A stretch of DNA of 64,000 bases, from positions 19,166 through 83,165 of the forward strand of contig NZ_ML014765.1 in NCBI RefSeq assembly GCF_003675895.1, in the 5' to 3' direction. This document shows positions 44,016 to 54,127 of this stretch, in pieces. The position numbers and the translations under genes were made by a program. This DNA is from Parashewanella curva. Its GTDB lineage: Bacteria > Pseudomonadota > Gammaproteobacteria > Enterobacterales > Shewanellaceae. The notes below the pieces were generated by a model. The model had not been told where the DNA came from. It saw nothing but the letters and a program-made list of their open reading frames with translations, and searched no databases. Position 1 is the first letter of the stretch, and every line of letters begins with the position of its first letter.

Positions 44016-44489
44016 ATGATGCACTATTCTCAATATTATCCCGTTGATGTAGTCAACGGACCGGGCACTCGTGCAACTCTGTTTGTTTCTGGTTGTATTC
44101 ATCAATGTCGTGGTTGTTACAATCAAAGTACATGGAATACCAGCTCTGGATCTCCATTCGATAAAGCCATGGAGCAGCAAATCATAGATGATTTAAAAGA
44201 TGTCAGAATAAAGCGTCGTGGACTGAGCCTATCAGGGGGCGATCCGCTTCATCCTGCCAATCACCATGGTATTTTATCTTTGGTAAGGCGAGTTAAGTCA
44301 GAATGTCCAGATAAGGATGTTTGGCTTTGGTCAGGCTATACCTTAGATGAGCTTTCCCCAGAGCAGAAGCAAATAACAAATCTTGTTGATGTGATGGTGG
44401 ACGGCAAATTTGAGCTGTCTTTGGCTGATCCAAGTTTGAAATTCAAAGGCAGCTCCAACCAAATTATTCATTACTTTACGCAATGTTAG
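44016..44489 (+). CDS. nrdG: Anaerobic ribonucleotide reductase activating protein
   Basis: A radical SAM enzyme of 157 residues that makes the glycyl radical on NrdD. The CxxxCxxC cluster motif is in VSGCIHQCRGCYN near the N-terminus, with LSLSGGDPLHPAN giving the SAM-binding glycines. The start is ATG 44016 or 44019; the latter has better spacing from the AGG site. It is cotranscribed with nrdD. Confidence 0.95.
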   Translation: MMHYSQYYPVDVVNGPGTRATLFVSGCIHQCRGCYNQSTWNTSSGSPFDKAMEQQIIDDLKDVRIKRRGLSLSGGDPLHPANHHGILSLVRRVKSECPDKDVWLWSGYTLDELSPEQKQITNLVDVMVDGKFELSLADPSLKFKGSSNQIIHYFTQC

Positions 44490-44499
44490 GGTTTGCTGG

Positions 44500-44505
44500 T
44501 ATAAT
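44500..44505 (+). promoter_or_regulatory. Extended -10 promoter for yibL
   Basis: TGGTATAAT gives a TGn extension before a perfect TATAAT, 82 bases before yibL. The leader contains a stem formed by CTCAC and GTGAG around 44518-44541. Confidence 0.55.
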
Positions 44506-44586
44506 GCTGCATATTTCTCACTAGCGCCCCTTGGCGTGAGGTGAGTAACATATTCATATGTCTATCTTAGGGCATAAGGTCGTAGA

Positions 44587-44943
44587 ATGAATTTAAAGCA
44601 AGAACTGCAAACACTTAACAATAAGTTAGATAAATCTCGCCGTAAACTATCGGCTGCTCAAGCTCGGGGCGATGAAAAGGTACAATTGCAGTTTAAACAG
44701 GAAATTGCGGCATTAACTAAACGCATCACAGCCGTAAAATCTCAGCAGCAACGTCAATTAAATAATAAGGGAAGTAAGATCCAAAACTTACCTTTTAACC
44801 GTACTTTAAGCAAAGCAGAACAGGCTGATCTTGGTAAGTTAAAAAAGACAGTTAAAGGTTTGGTTGTTGTTCACCCGATGACTGCTTTAGGTCGAGAAAT
44901 GGGGATCAATAGCATAACCGGTTTTGCACCAAAAGAATTCTAA
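44587..44943 (+). CDS. yibL: YibL family ribosome-associated protein
   Basis: A 118-residue protein. The N-terminal two-thirds is a charged coiled coil. The C-terminal block, KAEQADLGKLKKTVKGLVVVHPMTALGREMG followed by ITGF, matches E. coli YibL closely. YibL associates with ribosomal particles; its exact role is not known. It has an own extended -10 promoter and a structured leader of about 80 bases. Confidence 0.85.
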   Translation: MNLKQELQTLNNKLDKSRRKLSAAQARGDEKVQLQFKQEIAALTKRITAVKSQQQRQLNNKGSKIQNLPFNRTLSKAEQADLGKLKKTVKGLVVVHPMTALGREMGINSITGFAPKEF

Positions 44944-45025
44944 AGGATTCATCGATAATAATGGATAAAGCTGGAGTATTTTCAGCTTAATTCTACAGAT
45001 GTAGAAGGTTAAATAAGGTTGTTTC

Positions 45026-45637
45026 ATGTCAGTAAAATATGTTGCTTCTTCTAAATTACCAACTCCTTGGGGCATTTTCGATATGCATGGGTTTGAAGAC
45101 CCACAAACTGGAAAAGAGCATGTAGCACTTACGTTTGGTGAATGGGAAGAAGGAAAACCAGTATTAGGTCGAATTCATTCTGAGTGCCTAACTGGGGATG
45201 CGCTTTTCAGCTTGAGATGTGATTGCGGATTTCAATTACAAACGGCAATGCAAGACATTGCAGAAGCAGGGCAGGGCTTTTTGCTTTATCTGAGACAAGA
45301 AGGTCGTGGTATTGGTTTGATCAATAAGATACGTGCTTATGAACTTCAAGATAAAGGTGCTAATACCGTTGAGGCCAATGAGCAACTTGGTTTTGCTGCT
45401 GACTTACGCAAGTACGATATGATTGCACCAATGCTAGAAAAAATTGGTATTAGCCAAGTTAAGTTGATGACCAACAACCCTAGAAAAGTAAATGCAATAA
45501 AGGCCGTTGGTGTTGAAGTGGTGGAGCGTGTGCCACTACAAGTTGGAAAAAATAAACACAACGAATTTTATCTGAAAACTAAATCGACGGTGTTAGGACA
45601 TTTAATGTCAGAAGTTCATTTTCATGGAAACGATTAA
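45026..45637 (+). CDS. ribA: GTP cyclohydrolase II
   Basis: First step of riboflavin synthesis: GTP is opened to a pyrimidine with release of formate and pyrophosphate. The 203-residue protein has the zinc cluster [20 protein letters not shown] and the catalytic [21 protein letters not shown] block. It stands alone as a monofunctional RibA, as in enteric bacteria. No FMN riboswitch is visible in the short upstream region. A terminator shared with ilvA follows. Confidence 0.94.
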   Translation: MSVKYVASSKLPTPWGIFDMHGFEDPQTGKEHVALTFGEWEEGKPVLGRIHSECLTGDALFSLRCDCGFQLQTAMQDIAEAGQGFLLYLRQEGRGIGLINKIRAYELQDKGANTVEANEQLGFAADLRKYDMIAPMLEKIGISQVKLMTNNPRKVNAIKAVGVEVVERVPLQVGKNKHNEFYLKTKSTVLGHLMSEVHFHGND

Positions 45638-45672
45638 TTAACTTCAGCTTTGCCTTGAATTATAAATTTTTC

Positions 45673-45704
45673 AAAAGGGTAGATGGTGTTTCTACCCTTT
45701 TTTG
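45673..45704. terminator. Bidirectional terminator between ribA and ilvA
   Basis: AAAAGGGTAGA and TCTACCCTTTT arms (11 bp, seven-base loop) with T runs on the + strand and A-rich sequence on the other, between convergent genes. Confidence 0.85.
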
Positions 45705-45706
45705 AT

Positions 45707-46966
45707 TCAGACAATATATTGAAATAACTCAGGCTTTTGATTGAGATATTCACCAAGAAAACCTTTCGCTTTCATTCTTTCCAACAATGGTTCAAAGTCT
45801 TCTTTTTTTGAAAGTTCTATACCAACTACAGCAGGGCCTTTGGAACGGTTATGCTTTTTAGAATATTCAAAATGGGAGATATTATCTTCCGGCCCAAGTA
45901 CTTCAACAACAAACTCTCTTAATGCTCCAGCACGTTGCGGAAATCGAATCATAAAATAATGTTTGAGTCCTTGATAAAACATTGCTCTTTCTTTGATTTC
46001 CTCCATACGAGTAATATCGTTGTTGCCGCCACTGACAACGCAAACCACTCGCTTACCTTTTATTTGATCTTTAACAGATTCTAGTGCGGATATGGATAAT
46101 GCGCCTGCAGGTTCAACGACAATGGCATTCTCGTTATAGAGAGTCAGCATATTGCAACAAATCGCGCCTTCTGGAATGGTATGGGTTTCGTCTAATAAAT
46201 CTCGACAAAAGCCGAAAGTTAGATCGCCCATGCGTTGCACAGCTGCGCCATCAACAAATTTATCTATGAACTTTAAGTTAGTATTGCTACTGTTTTTTAA
46301 AGACTGAGATAAAGAAGGTGCCCCCTCTGGTTCTACACCAATCACTTTGATGTTTGGGTTACATTGTTTGCAAACACTTGCTACACCAGAAGCTAAACCA
46401 CCTCCACCGACCGGCAAAATAATAGTATCAATACCTGATAGTTGATTGATAATTTCAAGCCCTACGGTTCCTTGTCCTGCAATTACATCAATATCATCAA
46501 AGGGGTGAACAAAGGTCGCTTGTTGCTGCTCGCAAAACAGTGCTGCAGCTTGGTAACTTTCATCGTAAGTGTCACCAATCAATTGGATGTCAGCATATTC
46601 TCTGCCAAACATTCTTACTTGATCCACCTTTTGCTGAGGTGTTGTAATGGGCATAAATATGGTGCCAGTGACTTTTAATTTTTGGCAAGCTAAAGCAACG
46701 CCTTGGGCATGGTTACCGGCACTGGCACACACTATCCCTCTGGATAAGGACTCTGCTGGAAGTTGGCAAATCTTATGGTAAGCGCCTCGGATTTTATATG
46801 AGCGTACCACTTGCAGGTCTTCTCGCTTAAAGTAAATTTCAGCTTGATACTTTTTGGAAAAATTTTCCATATATTGCAAAGGCGTTTCTTGAACTACTTC
46901 TTTTATGACTTCCTTTGCTCGATAGATTTTCTCTATTGGAACGATGTTTTTATCAACGGCTAACAT
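45707..46966 (-). CDS. ilvA: Threonine ammonia-lyase (short form)
   Basis: PLP enzyme that deaminates threonine to 2-oxobutanoate, the first step to isoleucine. The 419-residue protein binds PLP through the Lys in RSYKIRGAYHK, with VGGGGLASGV as the phosphate loop. Only one ACT-like regulatory domain fits in the C-terminal 90 residues, whereas the enterobacterial form is about 515 residues with two. The short form is common in Bacteroidetes and Firmicutes. It is the last gene of the ilvDBNCA operon. Confidence 0.92.
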   Translation of the reverse strand: MLAVDKNIVPIEKIYRAKEVIKEVVQETPLQYMENFSKKYQAEIYFKREDLQVVRSYKIRGAYHKICQLPAESLSRGIVCASAGNHAQGVALACQKLKVTGTIFMPITTPQQKVDQVRMFGREYADIQLIGDTYDESYQAAALFCEQQQATFVHPFDDIDVIAGQGTVGLEIINQLSGIDTIILPVGGGGLASGVASVCKQCNPNIKVIGVEPEGAPSLSQSLKNSSNTNLKFIDKFVDGAAVQRMGDLTFGFCRDLLDETHTIPEGAICCNMLTLYNENAIVVEPAGALSISALESVKDQIKGKRVVCVVSGGNNDITRMEEIKERAMFYQGLKHYFMIRFPQRAGALREFVVEVLGPEDNISHFEYSKKHNRSKGPAVVGIELSKKEDFEPLLERMKAKGFLGEYLNQKPELFQYIV

Positions 46967-47020
46967 AGTACTCTCTTATCATTAGAGCTAAAAAAAGCTG
47001 CCTATTGGCAGCTATTAATC

Positions 47021-48496
47021 TCAAACTAAGGCTGCCATGGCGGTCATTGAAGCCCTCAACTCTTTTCCAACAGCTTCGATAGAATGGCTTCTAATGGCTT
47101 CGTTAATTTCGATTAACTCTTTGTTGTCAATTTGCTTTCCAACAGTGTCATTATAATTTTGACCAATAACTTGTGTATTCACGCCCGACATAAAGCTTTC
47201 CAACAGAGGACGACAAGCATTATCAAATAAGTAGCAACCATATTCTGCAGTATCGGAAATGATACGATTCATTTCGTATAGTTTTTTGCGAGCAACTGTG
47301 TTTGCTATCAGTGGAAGTTCATGTAGGGACTCATAATATGCTGACTCCTCTTTTATTCCTGCATCTACCATAGTTTCATAGGCAAGTTCTACTCCAGATT
47401 TTACAAAGGCAACCAGTAACAGCGCATGGTCAAAGTAGTCTTGTTCTTCTATGAAGTCTTCGGTTGCAACAGATTGCTCGAAAGCCGTTTCAGCAGTCGC
47501 AGCGCGCCAGGTGAGCAATTTTTGATCGTTTTCCTTCCAGTCCGCCATCATACCTGATGAGAACGCTCCAGACATGATGTCATCCATGTGTTGTTCAAAT
47601 AAAGGACGCATGATTTGCTTTAATTCTTCTGAGAGACGAAACGCTTCAATTTTTGCAGGGTTCGATAGACGATCCATCATGTGAGTTATTCCACCGTGCT
47701 TTAATGCTTCAGTGATCACTTCCCAACCATGCTGAATGAGCTTAGATGCAAAGCCTGTGTTTATGCCTTGCTCTATCATTTTGTTGAAAGCTAAAACACT
47801 TCCTGTTTGCAGCAGCCCACAAAGAATGGTTTGTTCACCCATTAGATCTGATTTTACTTCAGCTACAAATGATGACAGTAAAACTCCAGCTTTGTCAGAA
47901 CCGATGGCTACAGCATAAGCTTTTGCCAATGCAAGGCCTTCACCTTGTGGATCATTTTCTGGATGGATAGCAATCAGTGTTGGCACGCCGAAGCCTCGTT
48001 TGTATTCTTCTCGAACCTCAGAACCTGGGGATTTAGGGGCAACCATTATCACGGTAATGTCTTCACGAATTTGCATGCCTTCTTCAACAATATTGAAGCC
48101 GTGAGAGTACGATAAAGTTGCACCCTGCTTCATCAGTGGCATTACGGCGGTAACGGCATTAGTGTGCTGTTTATCCGGTGTAAGGTTGATAACGACATCT
48201 GCTTGCGGGATCAGCTCTTCATAGGTTCCGACAACAAAACCGTTTTCAGTTGCGTTTAAATACGATGCACGTTTTTCCTCTATAGCCTCAGGACGCAAGG
48301 CATAGCTGACATCTAGACCCGAATCTTTCATGTTTAGGCCTTGGTTAAGCCCTTGAGCACCACAACCTACAATAACGATTTTTTTTCCGTTTAGTTTTTC
48401 AATGCCATTTGAAAACTCAGAAGCATTTAAAAATTGGCATACACCTAATTGCTGTAGCTGCTGTCTTAGGGTTAGAGTATTAAAGTAATTGGTCAT
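47021..48496 (-). CDS. ilvC: Ketol-acid reductoisomerase, class II
   Basis: NADPH- and Mg-dependent isomeroreductase, second step of valine and isoleucine synthesis. 491 residues, the long class II form. The Rossmann loop is [16 protein letters not shown]; later metal-binding blocks include [15 protein letters not shown] and [17 protein letters not shown]. The C-terminal part ([19 protein letters not shown], then ELRASMTAM) looks closer to Bacteroidetes IlvC than to the E. coli type as I recall them; this is inference. Confidence 0.93.
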   Translation of the reverse strand: MTNYFNTLTLRQQLQQLGVCQFLNASEFSNGIEKLNGKKIVIVGCGAQGLNQGLNMKDSGLDVSYALRPEAIEEKRASYLNATENGFVVGTYEELIPQADVVINLTPDKQHTNAVTAVMPLMKQGATLSYSHGFNIVEEGMQIREDITVIMVAPKSPGSEVREEYKRGFGVPTLIAIHPENDPQGEGLALAKAYAVAIGSDKAGVLLSSFVAEVKSDLMGEQTILCGLLQTGSVLAFNKMIEQGINTGFASKLIQHGWEVITEALKHGGITHMMDRLSNPAKIEAFRLSEELKQIMRPLFEQHMDDIMSGAFSSGMMADWKENDQKLLTWRAATAETAFEQSVATEDFIEEQDYFDHALLLVAFVKSGVELAYETMVDAGIKEESAYYESLHELPLIANTVARKKLYEMNRIISDTAEYGCYLFDNACRPLLESFMSGVNTQVIGQNYNDTVGKQIDNKELIEINEAIRSHSIEAVGKELRASMTAMAALV

Positions 48497-48523
48497 ATTC
48501 TTTTAATCCGTTTGTAGGGGCGG

Positions 48524-49051
48524 TTAGGAAACTAATTTTGTTAGCTCAGAAGAAATATCCATTACTTCTTTGGTTACTGATATTCTTCCTGAACGTAAAA
48601 ATTGCATTAAGCCAAATGGGCGTAATTCATTGTATAAACGGGTTGTCTCAGCTTTTTTTCCCGTTTTTTCAATCACGAAATAGTCTTTTGAAACGTTAAC
48701 AATACTGGCGTAAGTATCCGAAATGAGTTCCTGTACTCTGCCGCCATCGTATAGACAATTAATTGGCATTTTGTAAAGTGCCGTTTCGCGGTAAATGGTT
48801 TCATCTTCTCGGTGATAAAAGGCTTTGATCACTTCGATTTGCTTATCAATTTGCTTAGCAACTTTTATCGCTTGCGCTTCAGTGATTTCTACCACGATGG
48901 TAAGCCTATGGACGTTTTCAATTTCAGACTCAGATGCATTTATGCTTTCGACATTGATATGTCTTTTTAAAAATATCTGCGAAATTCGATTCAATAAGCC
49001 CAAATTGTTTTCGGTATAAACTGAGAAAGTAAAGCTTTGTGGTTTTTCCAT
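48524..49051 (-). CDS. ilvN: Acetolactate synthase regulatory (small) subunit
   Basis: The regulatory subunit that binds valine and controls IlvB. 175 residues with an N-terminal ACT domain (FTVYTENNLGLLNRIS-like: FTFSVYTENNLGLLN) and a second half with MPINCLYDGGRVQEL and LRPFGLMQFLRSGR. The stretch SINASESEIENVHRLTIVV and YHREDETIYRETALYK resembles Bacteroidetes IlvN and not enteric IlvH or IlvM. It lies between ilvB and ilvC. Confidence 0.9.
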   Translation of the reverse strand: MEKPQSFTFSVYTENNLGLLNRISQIFLKRHINVESINASESEIENVHRLTIVVEITEAQAIKVAKQIDKQIEVIKAFYHREDETIYRETALYKMPINCLYDGGRVQELISDTYASIVNVSKDYFVIEKTGKKAETTRLYNELRPFGLMQFLRSGRISVTKEVMDISSELTKLVS

Positions 49052-49066
49052 AACAGGTCACTTCCT

Positions 49067-50800
49067 TTAAGATAAACGAACATCAGACACAGAAGCACCC
49101 GTAGGCAACATAGGAAATACATTCCCTTCCTTTTCTACCATGACTTCAAGGAAATAAGCGGTTTCGCAAGCAATCATTTCATCTATTGCAGCAGCAAGTT
49201 CTTTTCTTTTGCTGACACTCTTAGCAGGGATACCATAACCTTCCGCAATTTTTACAAAATTAGGGTTAGTCATTTCCGTTGAGGCATAACGCTTATCAAA
49301 AAACAGTTCTTGCCACTGGCGAACCATGCCTAAAAACTCGTTGTTTAACACCACAATTTTTACCGCAGCTTGCGTTTGCATAATGGTGCCTAACTCTTGA
49401 ATGGTCATTTGGTATGCTCCATCACCAATAATGGCAACCACTTCACGATCAAGGGCACCCATTTTGGCCCCAATAGCAGCGGGAAGAGCAAAGCCCATAG
49501 TACCTAAACCACCTGAGTCGACCTTAGAGCGTGTTTGAACAAATTTAGAATAACGAGCTGACATCATTTGATGCTGTCCAACGTCAGAGACAATGATGGC
49601 ATCGTTGTTCGTCGCCTTATTAATGCACTCAATGGCTTCTCCCATGGTTAAGCCTTCTTTGGTTGGAGAAAGTTGAGCTTGGATCACCTTTTCATCTTCG
49701 ATTTTCCTTAACTGTTTAAATTCATCAAGCCAGTTAGGGTGACTGTTTTCTTCAATCAAAGGGAGTAAAGCTTGTAATGACTGCTTAACGTCAGCCAAAA
49801 CAGGGTATTCCACATAAACGTTTTTGTTTACTTCTGAGGGGTCAATCTCAAAATGAATGATTTTGGCTTGTTTAGCGTAACGGTTTAGATCACCCGTTAC
49901 TCTATCGTCAAAGCGCATTCCAATGGCAATAAGGACATCACATTCATTAGTGAGCTTATTGGGAGCTAAGTGGCCGTGCATACCCACCATGCCTTGATGC
50001 AAAGGGTGATCAGACGCTATAGCTGATAAACCGAGTAAGGTGCTTGCACTTGGAATACTTGCTTTTTCTATCAAGGTTTGCAACTCTTGTTCAGCTTCTC
50101 CTAATATTATTCCTTGCCCCCAAACAATCAGAGGTTTTTTGGAAGCGTTAATTAGCTCTGCTGCTTTTTCTACCTGAGACATTTGCAAAGTTGGAACAGG
50201 CTTGTAACTACGAATAGCTGTACAAGCTTGGTATGCATATTCACTTAATTCGAATTGAGCATCTTTAGTGATATCAATAAGCACTGGTCCTGGACGACCT
50301 GAACGAGCAATGTAGAATGCTTTGGATAAAACTTTTGGTATTTCAGACGCTTTTGTTACTTGGTAATTCCATTTAGTGACAGGTGTTGAGATACTGATAA
50401 TGTCAGTTTCTTGAAAAGCATCAGTACCTAATAAATGTGACGATACCTGTCCTGTAATACATACCATTGGTGTTGAGTCAATTTGTGCATCGGCTAGCCC
50501 TGTTACTAAGTTAGTAGCTCCGGGGCCTGAAGTGGCGAACACAACACCTACATTGCCGGTTACTCTAGCGTAGCCTTGGGCTGCATGAGTAGCACCTTGT
50601 TCATGACGGGTTAATACATGTTTCAGTTTCGATTGATAGCCATGTAACGCGTCATAAATTGGCATGATGGCTCCACCAGGGTAGCCGTAGATCAAATTTA
50701 CGCCTTCAGCAATTAGCGTTTTCATTACTGCTTCTGAACCTGTAACTTTTTCAGTTTCTGGCATTACTGTCTCTTTGTTTATTTCTTGAATCATTGCCAT
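49067..50800 (-). CDS. ilvB: Acetolactate synthase catalytic (large) subunit
   Basis: ThDP-dependent enzyme joining two pyruvates, or pyruvate and 2-oxobutanoate. About 577 residues with GYPGGAIMPIYDAL, RHEQGATHAAQGYARV with the catalytic Glu, and a C-terminal ThDP-binding IGDGAYQMTIQELGT with the Mg-binding GDG...N block. The start at 50800 places it four bases after ilvD; a longer frame overlaps ilvD and is less likely. A further possible ATG at 50764 is also usual for the family. Confidence 0.92.
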   Translation of the reverse strand: MAMIQEINKETVMPETEKVTGSEAVMKTLIAEGVNLIYGYPGGAIMPIYDALHGYQSKLKHVLTRHEQGATHAAQGYARVTGNVGVVFATSGPGATNLVTGLADAQIDSTPMVCITGQVSSHLLGTDAFQETDIISISTPVTKWNYQVTKASEIPKVLSKAFYIARSGRPGPVLIDITKDAQFELSEYAYQACTAIRSYKPVPTLQMSQVEKAAELINASKKPLIVWGQGIILGEAEQELQTLIEKASIPSASTLLGLSAIASDHPLHQGMVGMHGHLAPNKLTNECDVLIAIGMRFDDRVTGDLNRYAKQAKIIHFEIDPSEVNKNVYVEYPVLADVKQSLQALLPLIEENSHPNWLDEFKQLRKIEDEKVIQAQLSPTKEGLTMGEAIECINKATNNDAIIVSDVGQHQMMSARYSKFVQTRSKVDSGGLGTMGFALPAAIGAKMGALDREVVAIIGDGAYQMTIQELGTIMQTQAAVKIVVLNNEFLGMVRQWQELFFDKRYASTEMTNPNFVKIAEGYGIPAKSVSKRKELAAAIDEMIACETAYFLEVMVEKEGNVFPMLPTGASVSDVRLS

Positions 50801-50804
50801 AAGT

Positions 50805-52484
50805 CTAGTACTTATCTGTAACACAACCTTCTGATGCAGAAGCAACACTCGAAGCGTATTTACGCAAAATTCCTTTTGAGTGTTTTTGCGCGGGCGCTTT
50901 CCATGCCGATCTTCGATTGTTTATTTCCGTTTCTGATACCTTGAGTTCGATGGTGTTGGTTTCGGCATTAATCTCAATAACATCGCCATTCTCAACTAAA
51001 GCAATTAGGCCTCCTGTTTGAGCCTCAGGGGTGATATGACCGACAACAAAACCATGCGTACCACCAGAAAATCGACCATCGGTTATGAGAGCTACGGATT
51101 TACCTAAACCAGCACCCATAATCATAGAAGTTGGTTTGAGCATTTCAGGCATACCTGGGCCACCTTTTGGCCCTACGTATCGAATGATCACTACATCACC
51201 AGCGATAACTTGTCCGGCTTGGATGCCTTTATTGGCTTCAGATTCACTATCAAATACTTTGGCAGGGCCCTCAAATATCAAGCCTTCTTTACCAGATATT
51301 TTTGCAACGGCTCCCTCATTAGCAAGATTGCCAAATAAAATTTGAATATTGCCACTCGATTTAAGGGCTTTTTCTTTTGGAAATATCACCTCTTGCTCAA
51401 AGGTTAAGGCTTGCACATTGGCAAGGTTTTTCGCCATAGTTTTGCCTGTAACGGTAAGGCAATCACCATGAAGCAAACCGATTTCAAGCAAATACTTAAG
51501 AACGGCAGGGGTGCCACCAATGCCATGTACATCTTCCATCAAAAACTGACCACTAGGCTTCAAATCGGCAAGTAATGGTGTCCGGTCAGAAATACGCTGG
51601 ATATCTTCTAATCCAAAATCAATATCGGCTGCATGTGCAATGGCTAAGAAGTGCAATACCGCATTTGTTGAACCGCCAAGAGCATTCACTACAGTGATGG
51701 CATTTTCTAATGATTTTTTACAGACGATATCAAGTGGTTTGATATCATTAACTAACAAATTGTGTATTGCTTCTGCGGTTTGGCTACTCTCTGATTGTTT
51801 TTGCTCATTTTCTGCTGGTATTGAAGCGTTATAAGGTAAAGCTAAGCCAAGCGCTTCAATGGCTGATGCCATAGTGTTGGCGGTATACATGCCGCCACAA
51901 GCTCCAGCACCGGGAATCGCTTTTTTTATGATTTGTTTGTATTCGTCGTTATCAATCACTCCTGCCACTTTTTCTCCGAGTGCCTCAAATGCTGAAACTA
52001 TATTTAGCTTCTTTTCCTTATGAGAGCCTGATGCTATGGTTCCGCCATAAACCATAATGGCAGGTCGATTTAGTCTAAGCATTGCCATTACTGCACCAGG
52101 CATATTTTTATCACAGCCAACTACAGTTAATACCGCATCGTAACTTTGTGCTTGTACAACAGTTTCAATAGAGTCAGCAATGATGTCGCGAGATGGAAGA
52201 GAATAATGCATACCCGATGTCCCCATAGAGATGCCATCGGAAACACCAATAGTATTAAAAATGAGGCCTAGCATGTCGTTATAGCTTTTTATTTCATTTT
52301 TTATGGATGAAGCAATTTGATTTAGGTGCATGTTGCAAGGATTACCTTCGTACCCTGTACTAACAATGCCGACCTGTGCTTTTTGCATGTCTTCATCACT
52401 GAAACCCACACCATATAACATGGCTTGCGATGCTGGCTGAGTTTCATCTTGAGTTAAGCGCTTGCTGTATTTATTTACTTTCAT
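50805..52484 (-). CDS. ilvD: Dihydroxy-acid dehydratase
   Basis: Fe-S-dependent dehydratase of valine and isoleucine synthesis. About 559 residues. GNPCNMH and [15 protein letters not shown] hold cluster and Mg-binding residues; [13 protein letters not shown] gives the third cysteine; [12 protein letters not shown] is near the C-terminus. ATG 52484 is preferred over a GTG at 52493 and gives [20 protein letters not shown], the start usual in Bacteroidetes. It is the first gene of the operon; no ilv leader-peptide attenuator is seen upstream. Confidence 0.93.
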   Translation of the reverse strand: MKVNKYSKRLTQDETQPASQAMLYGVGFSDEDMQKAQVGIVSTGYEGNPCNMHLNQIASSIKNEIKSYNDMLGLIFNTIGVSDGISMGTSGMHYSLPSRDIIADSIETVVQAQSYDAVLTVVGCDKNMPGAVMAMLRLNRPAIMVYGGTIASGSHKEKKLNIVSAFEALGEKVAGVIDNDEYKQIIKKAIPGAGACGGMYTANTMASAIEALGLALPYNASIPAENEQKQSESSQTAEAIHNLLVNDIKPLDIVCKKSLENAITVVNALGGSTNAVLHFLAIAHAADIDFGLEDIQRISDRTPLLADLKPSGQFLMEDVHGIGGTPAVLKYLLEIGLLHGDCLTVTGKTMAKNLANVQALTFEQEVIFPKEKALKSSGNIQILFGNLANEGAVAKISGKEGLIFEGPAKVFDSESEANKGIQAGQVIAGDVVIIRYVGPKGGPGMPEMLKPTSMIMGAGLGKSVALITDGRFSGGTHGFVVGHITPEAQTGGLIALVENGDVIEINAETNTIELKVSETEINNRRSAWKAPAQKHSKGILRKYASSVASASEGCVTDKY

Positions 52485-52493
52485 TTTAACCAC

Positions 52494-52770
52494 TTTTACA
52501 AATCGTTACATTTATTAACATCTGTTTGAAATTGATACAGGCTTTTGAGGTTTTCGTCAATACAAAACTGGTTGGATATGCTGATTCAATTGGTTTTTAT
52601 TCGTTTTAAATGCTTTTTCTTGAATGTTTATTGCGTTGACGTAAGCTGCTTTTAACTTAGTTATTTCAAAGCGGAATACCTTAACTTCGCTGGTTATATA
52701 ATTTCACTTCTATTTGCTTGGCGGGTTCGTTATTCTCATAAGGTGTTGAATCAACTGGTTCATCAATCTT
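52494..52770. other. Divergent promoter region of ilv operon and ankyrin gene
   Basis: 277 bases, AT-rich. No run of Ile, Val or Leu codons typical of an ilv attenuator, and no riboswitch, was recognised. Promoters for both directions must lie here. Confidence 0.4.
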
Positions 52771-54084
52771 ATGGCTACACGACCTCCTTGTGTGGGAGAG
52801 GTTGATGTCAGATTAGGTAGGCATCATACTCCCCAGCTTTCGACGGACGTTTTTTCAAAACTAGCAAAGTTTGATAGTGGCGTAGTACAAGTTAATTTTA
52901 GTACTCGGTTTGGAATCGTCTCGCGCTATTATCAAATAAGCGATGTGCTTGATAGAGAGCAGCAAGCTATAACGTTGTTTCATACCATCCCACCAATTCT
53001 GCAAACTAAAAAGTCCGGTATAACTCGTGTGTTAGGTAGGTTCACCTATCTTAAAGACAAAATAGAGAGTCGATTATTGAAAATTGGCTATAAAGATTTT
53101 AGTAGCCAGTTGCGCTCGTCCTTAAGGGAAGGAATTGCAGAACTGATTCAATGTTGTAATCAAGATAATTCTGTTGGCTTAAAAAAATTAATAGTCAAAG
53201 GAATAAATTTAAACCTGACTTATCCAGAGGTGTTATCTGGCTGGACTGCATTACATCATGCTTCAAGCTGTGGTAAGGCACAATGTGTAGAGGTTTTATT
53301 ACAACATGGTGCATTAACGGAAATTAAAGCGAAAAAAGGACACCAGACGCCGTTACACTTAGCCGCTCAAAGTGGACATTTGTCATGCGTGCAGCTTTTG
53401 GTGATGCATGGTGCAAATATAGAAGCTAGGACTAAAATATCCGCTCTTACTCCAATGCACATGGCATGTTTTTTTGGGCATGTTGAGGTTTTAAATTATT
53501 TGTATTCCAGATGCGTTAATTTTTCCCAATCAACAACAGAAGGGATAAATGCATTAATGTTATCAGCAAGCAAGGGTCACCAGAATTGCTTAGCATTTTT
53601 ATTGTCGAAAAAATTGTGTGGTGATATCAACGCTGTAGATTCTAGAGGCTATACAGCGCTTCATTTTGCAGTAAAAGGTAGGCATTTAGCTTGTGCCGAA
53701 GTGCTACTAGAGCATCAAGCTAATGCTGAATTGTTAAATACGAATGGAGAATCAGCATGGTATTTAGCTGTAAAAAATGATGATGTAGAGATGATTAAGC
53801 TACTCATTCGTCATGCTGATGTACCGTTATGCAGAGGGTTCGACTTAAAGTCGCCTAGCTATTTAGCTGCCTTTGAAGGTAAAACTGAGATATTTGAGCT
53901 GCTTACTGAAGATTTAAAACAGGACAGTAAAAAGTGGATGACATCTCTGTATATGTTTCTACAAGGTAGTAAATTTTCTTGGCAATTTGGCGAAGGACAT
54001 CTAGAAATTGGGCGAGAAACTTTTACCGTTAAAGATGTTAGCTCGATCCTTTGGAAATTAGACTTTGTTCGTAGTGATTTGTGA
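52771..54084 (+). CDS. Ankyrin-repeat protein
   Basis: A 437-residue protein. An N-terminal region of about 110 residues is not recognised (MATRPPCVGEVDVRLGRHH start). About seven ankyrin repeats follow from residue 150 to 380: GWTALHHASSCGKAQCVEVLLQHGA, HQTPLHLAAQSGHLSCVQLL, LTPMHMACFFGHVEVL and others. No signal peptide or membrane segment. Such proteins serve in protein binding and, in host-associated bacteria, as effectors; the partner here is unknown. It ends at a strong bidirectional terminator. Confidence 0.85.
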   Translation: MATRPPCVGEVDVRLGRHHTPQLSTDVFSKLAKFDSGVVQVNFSTRFGIVSRYYQISDVLDREQQAITLFHTIPPILQTKKSGITRVLGRFTYLKDKIESRLLKIGYKDFSSQLRSSLREGIAELIQCCNQDNSVGLKKLIVKGINLNLTYPEVLSGWTALHHASSCGKAQCVEVLLQHGALTEIKAKKGHQTPLHLAAQSGHLSCVQLLVMHGANIEARTKISALTPMHMACFFGHVEVLNYLYSRCVNFSQSTTEGINALMLSASKGHQNCLAFLLSKKLCGDINAVDSRGYTALHFAVKGRHLACAEVLLEHQANAELLNTNGESAWYLAVKNDDVEMIKLLIRHADVPLCRGFDLKSPSYLAAFEGKTEIFELLTEDLKQDSKKWMTSLYMFLQGSKFSWQFGEGHLEIGRETFTVKDVSSILWKLDFVRSDL

Positions 54085-54090
54085 ATAAAA

Positions 54091-54111
54091 AAGGCGCTAT
54101 TTAAGCGCCTT
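54091..54111. terminator. Bidirectional terminator between ankyrin and hppD genes
   Basis: AAGGCGCT and AGCGCCTT (8 bp arms, five-base loop) flanked by A and T runs, between convergent genes. Confidence 0.85.
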
Positions 54112-54127
54112 AATTTAAGCTCTATAT

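Noticed and set aside
45638..52770. An ilv leader-peptide attenuator or an FMN riboswitch near ribA
   Set aside because: No run of branched-chain codons or conserved riboswitch core was seen upstream of ilvD or ribA.
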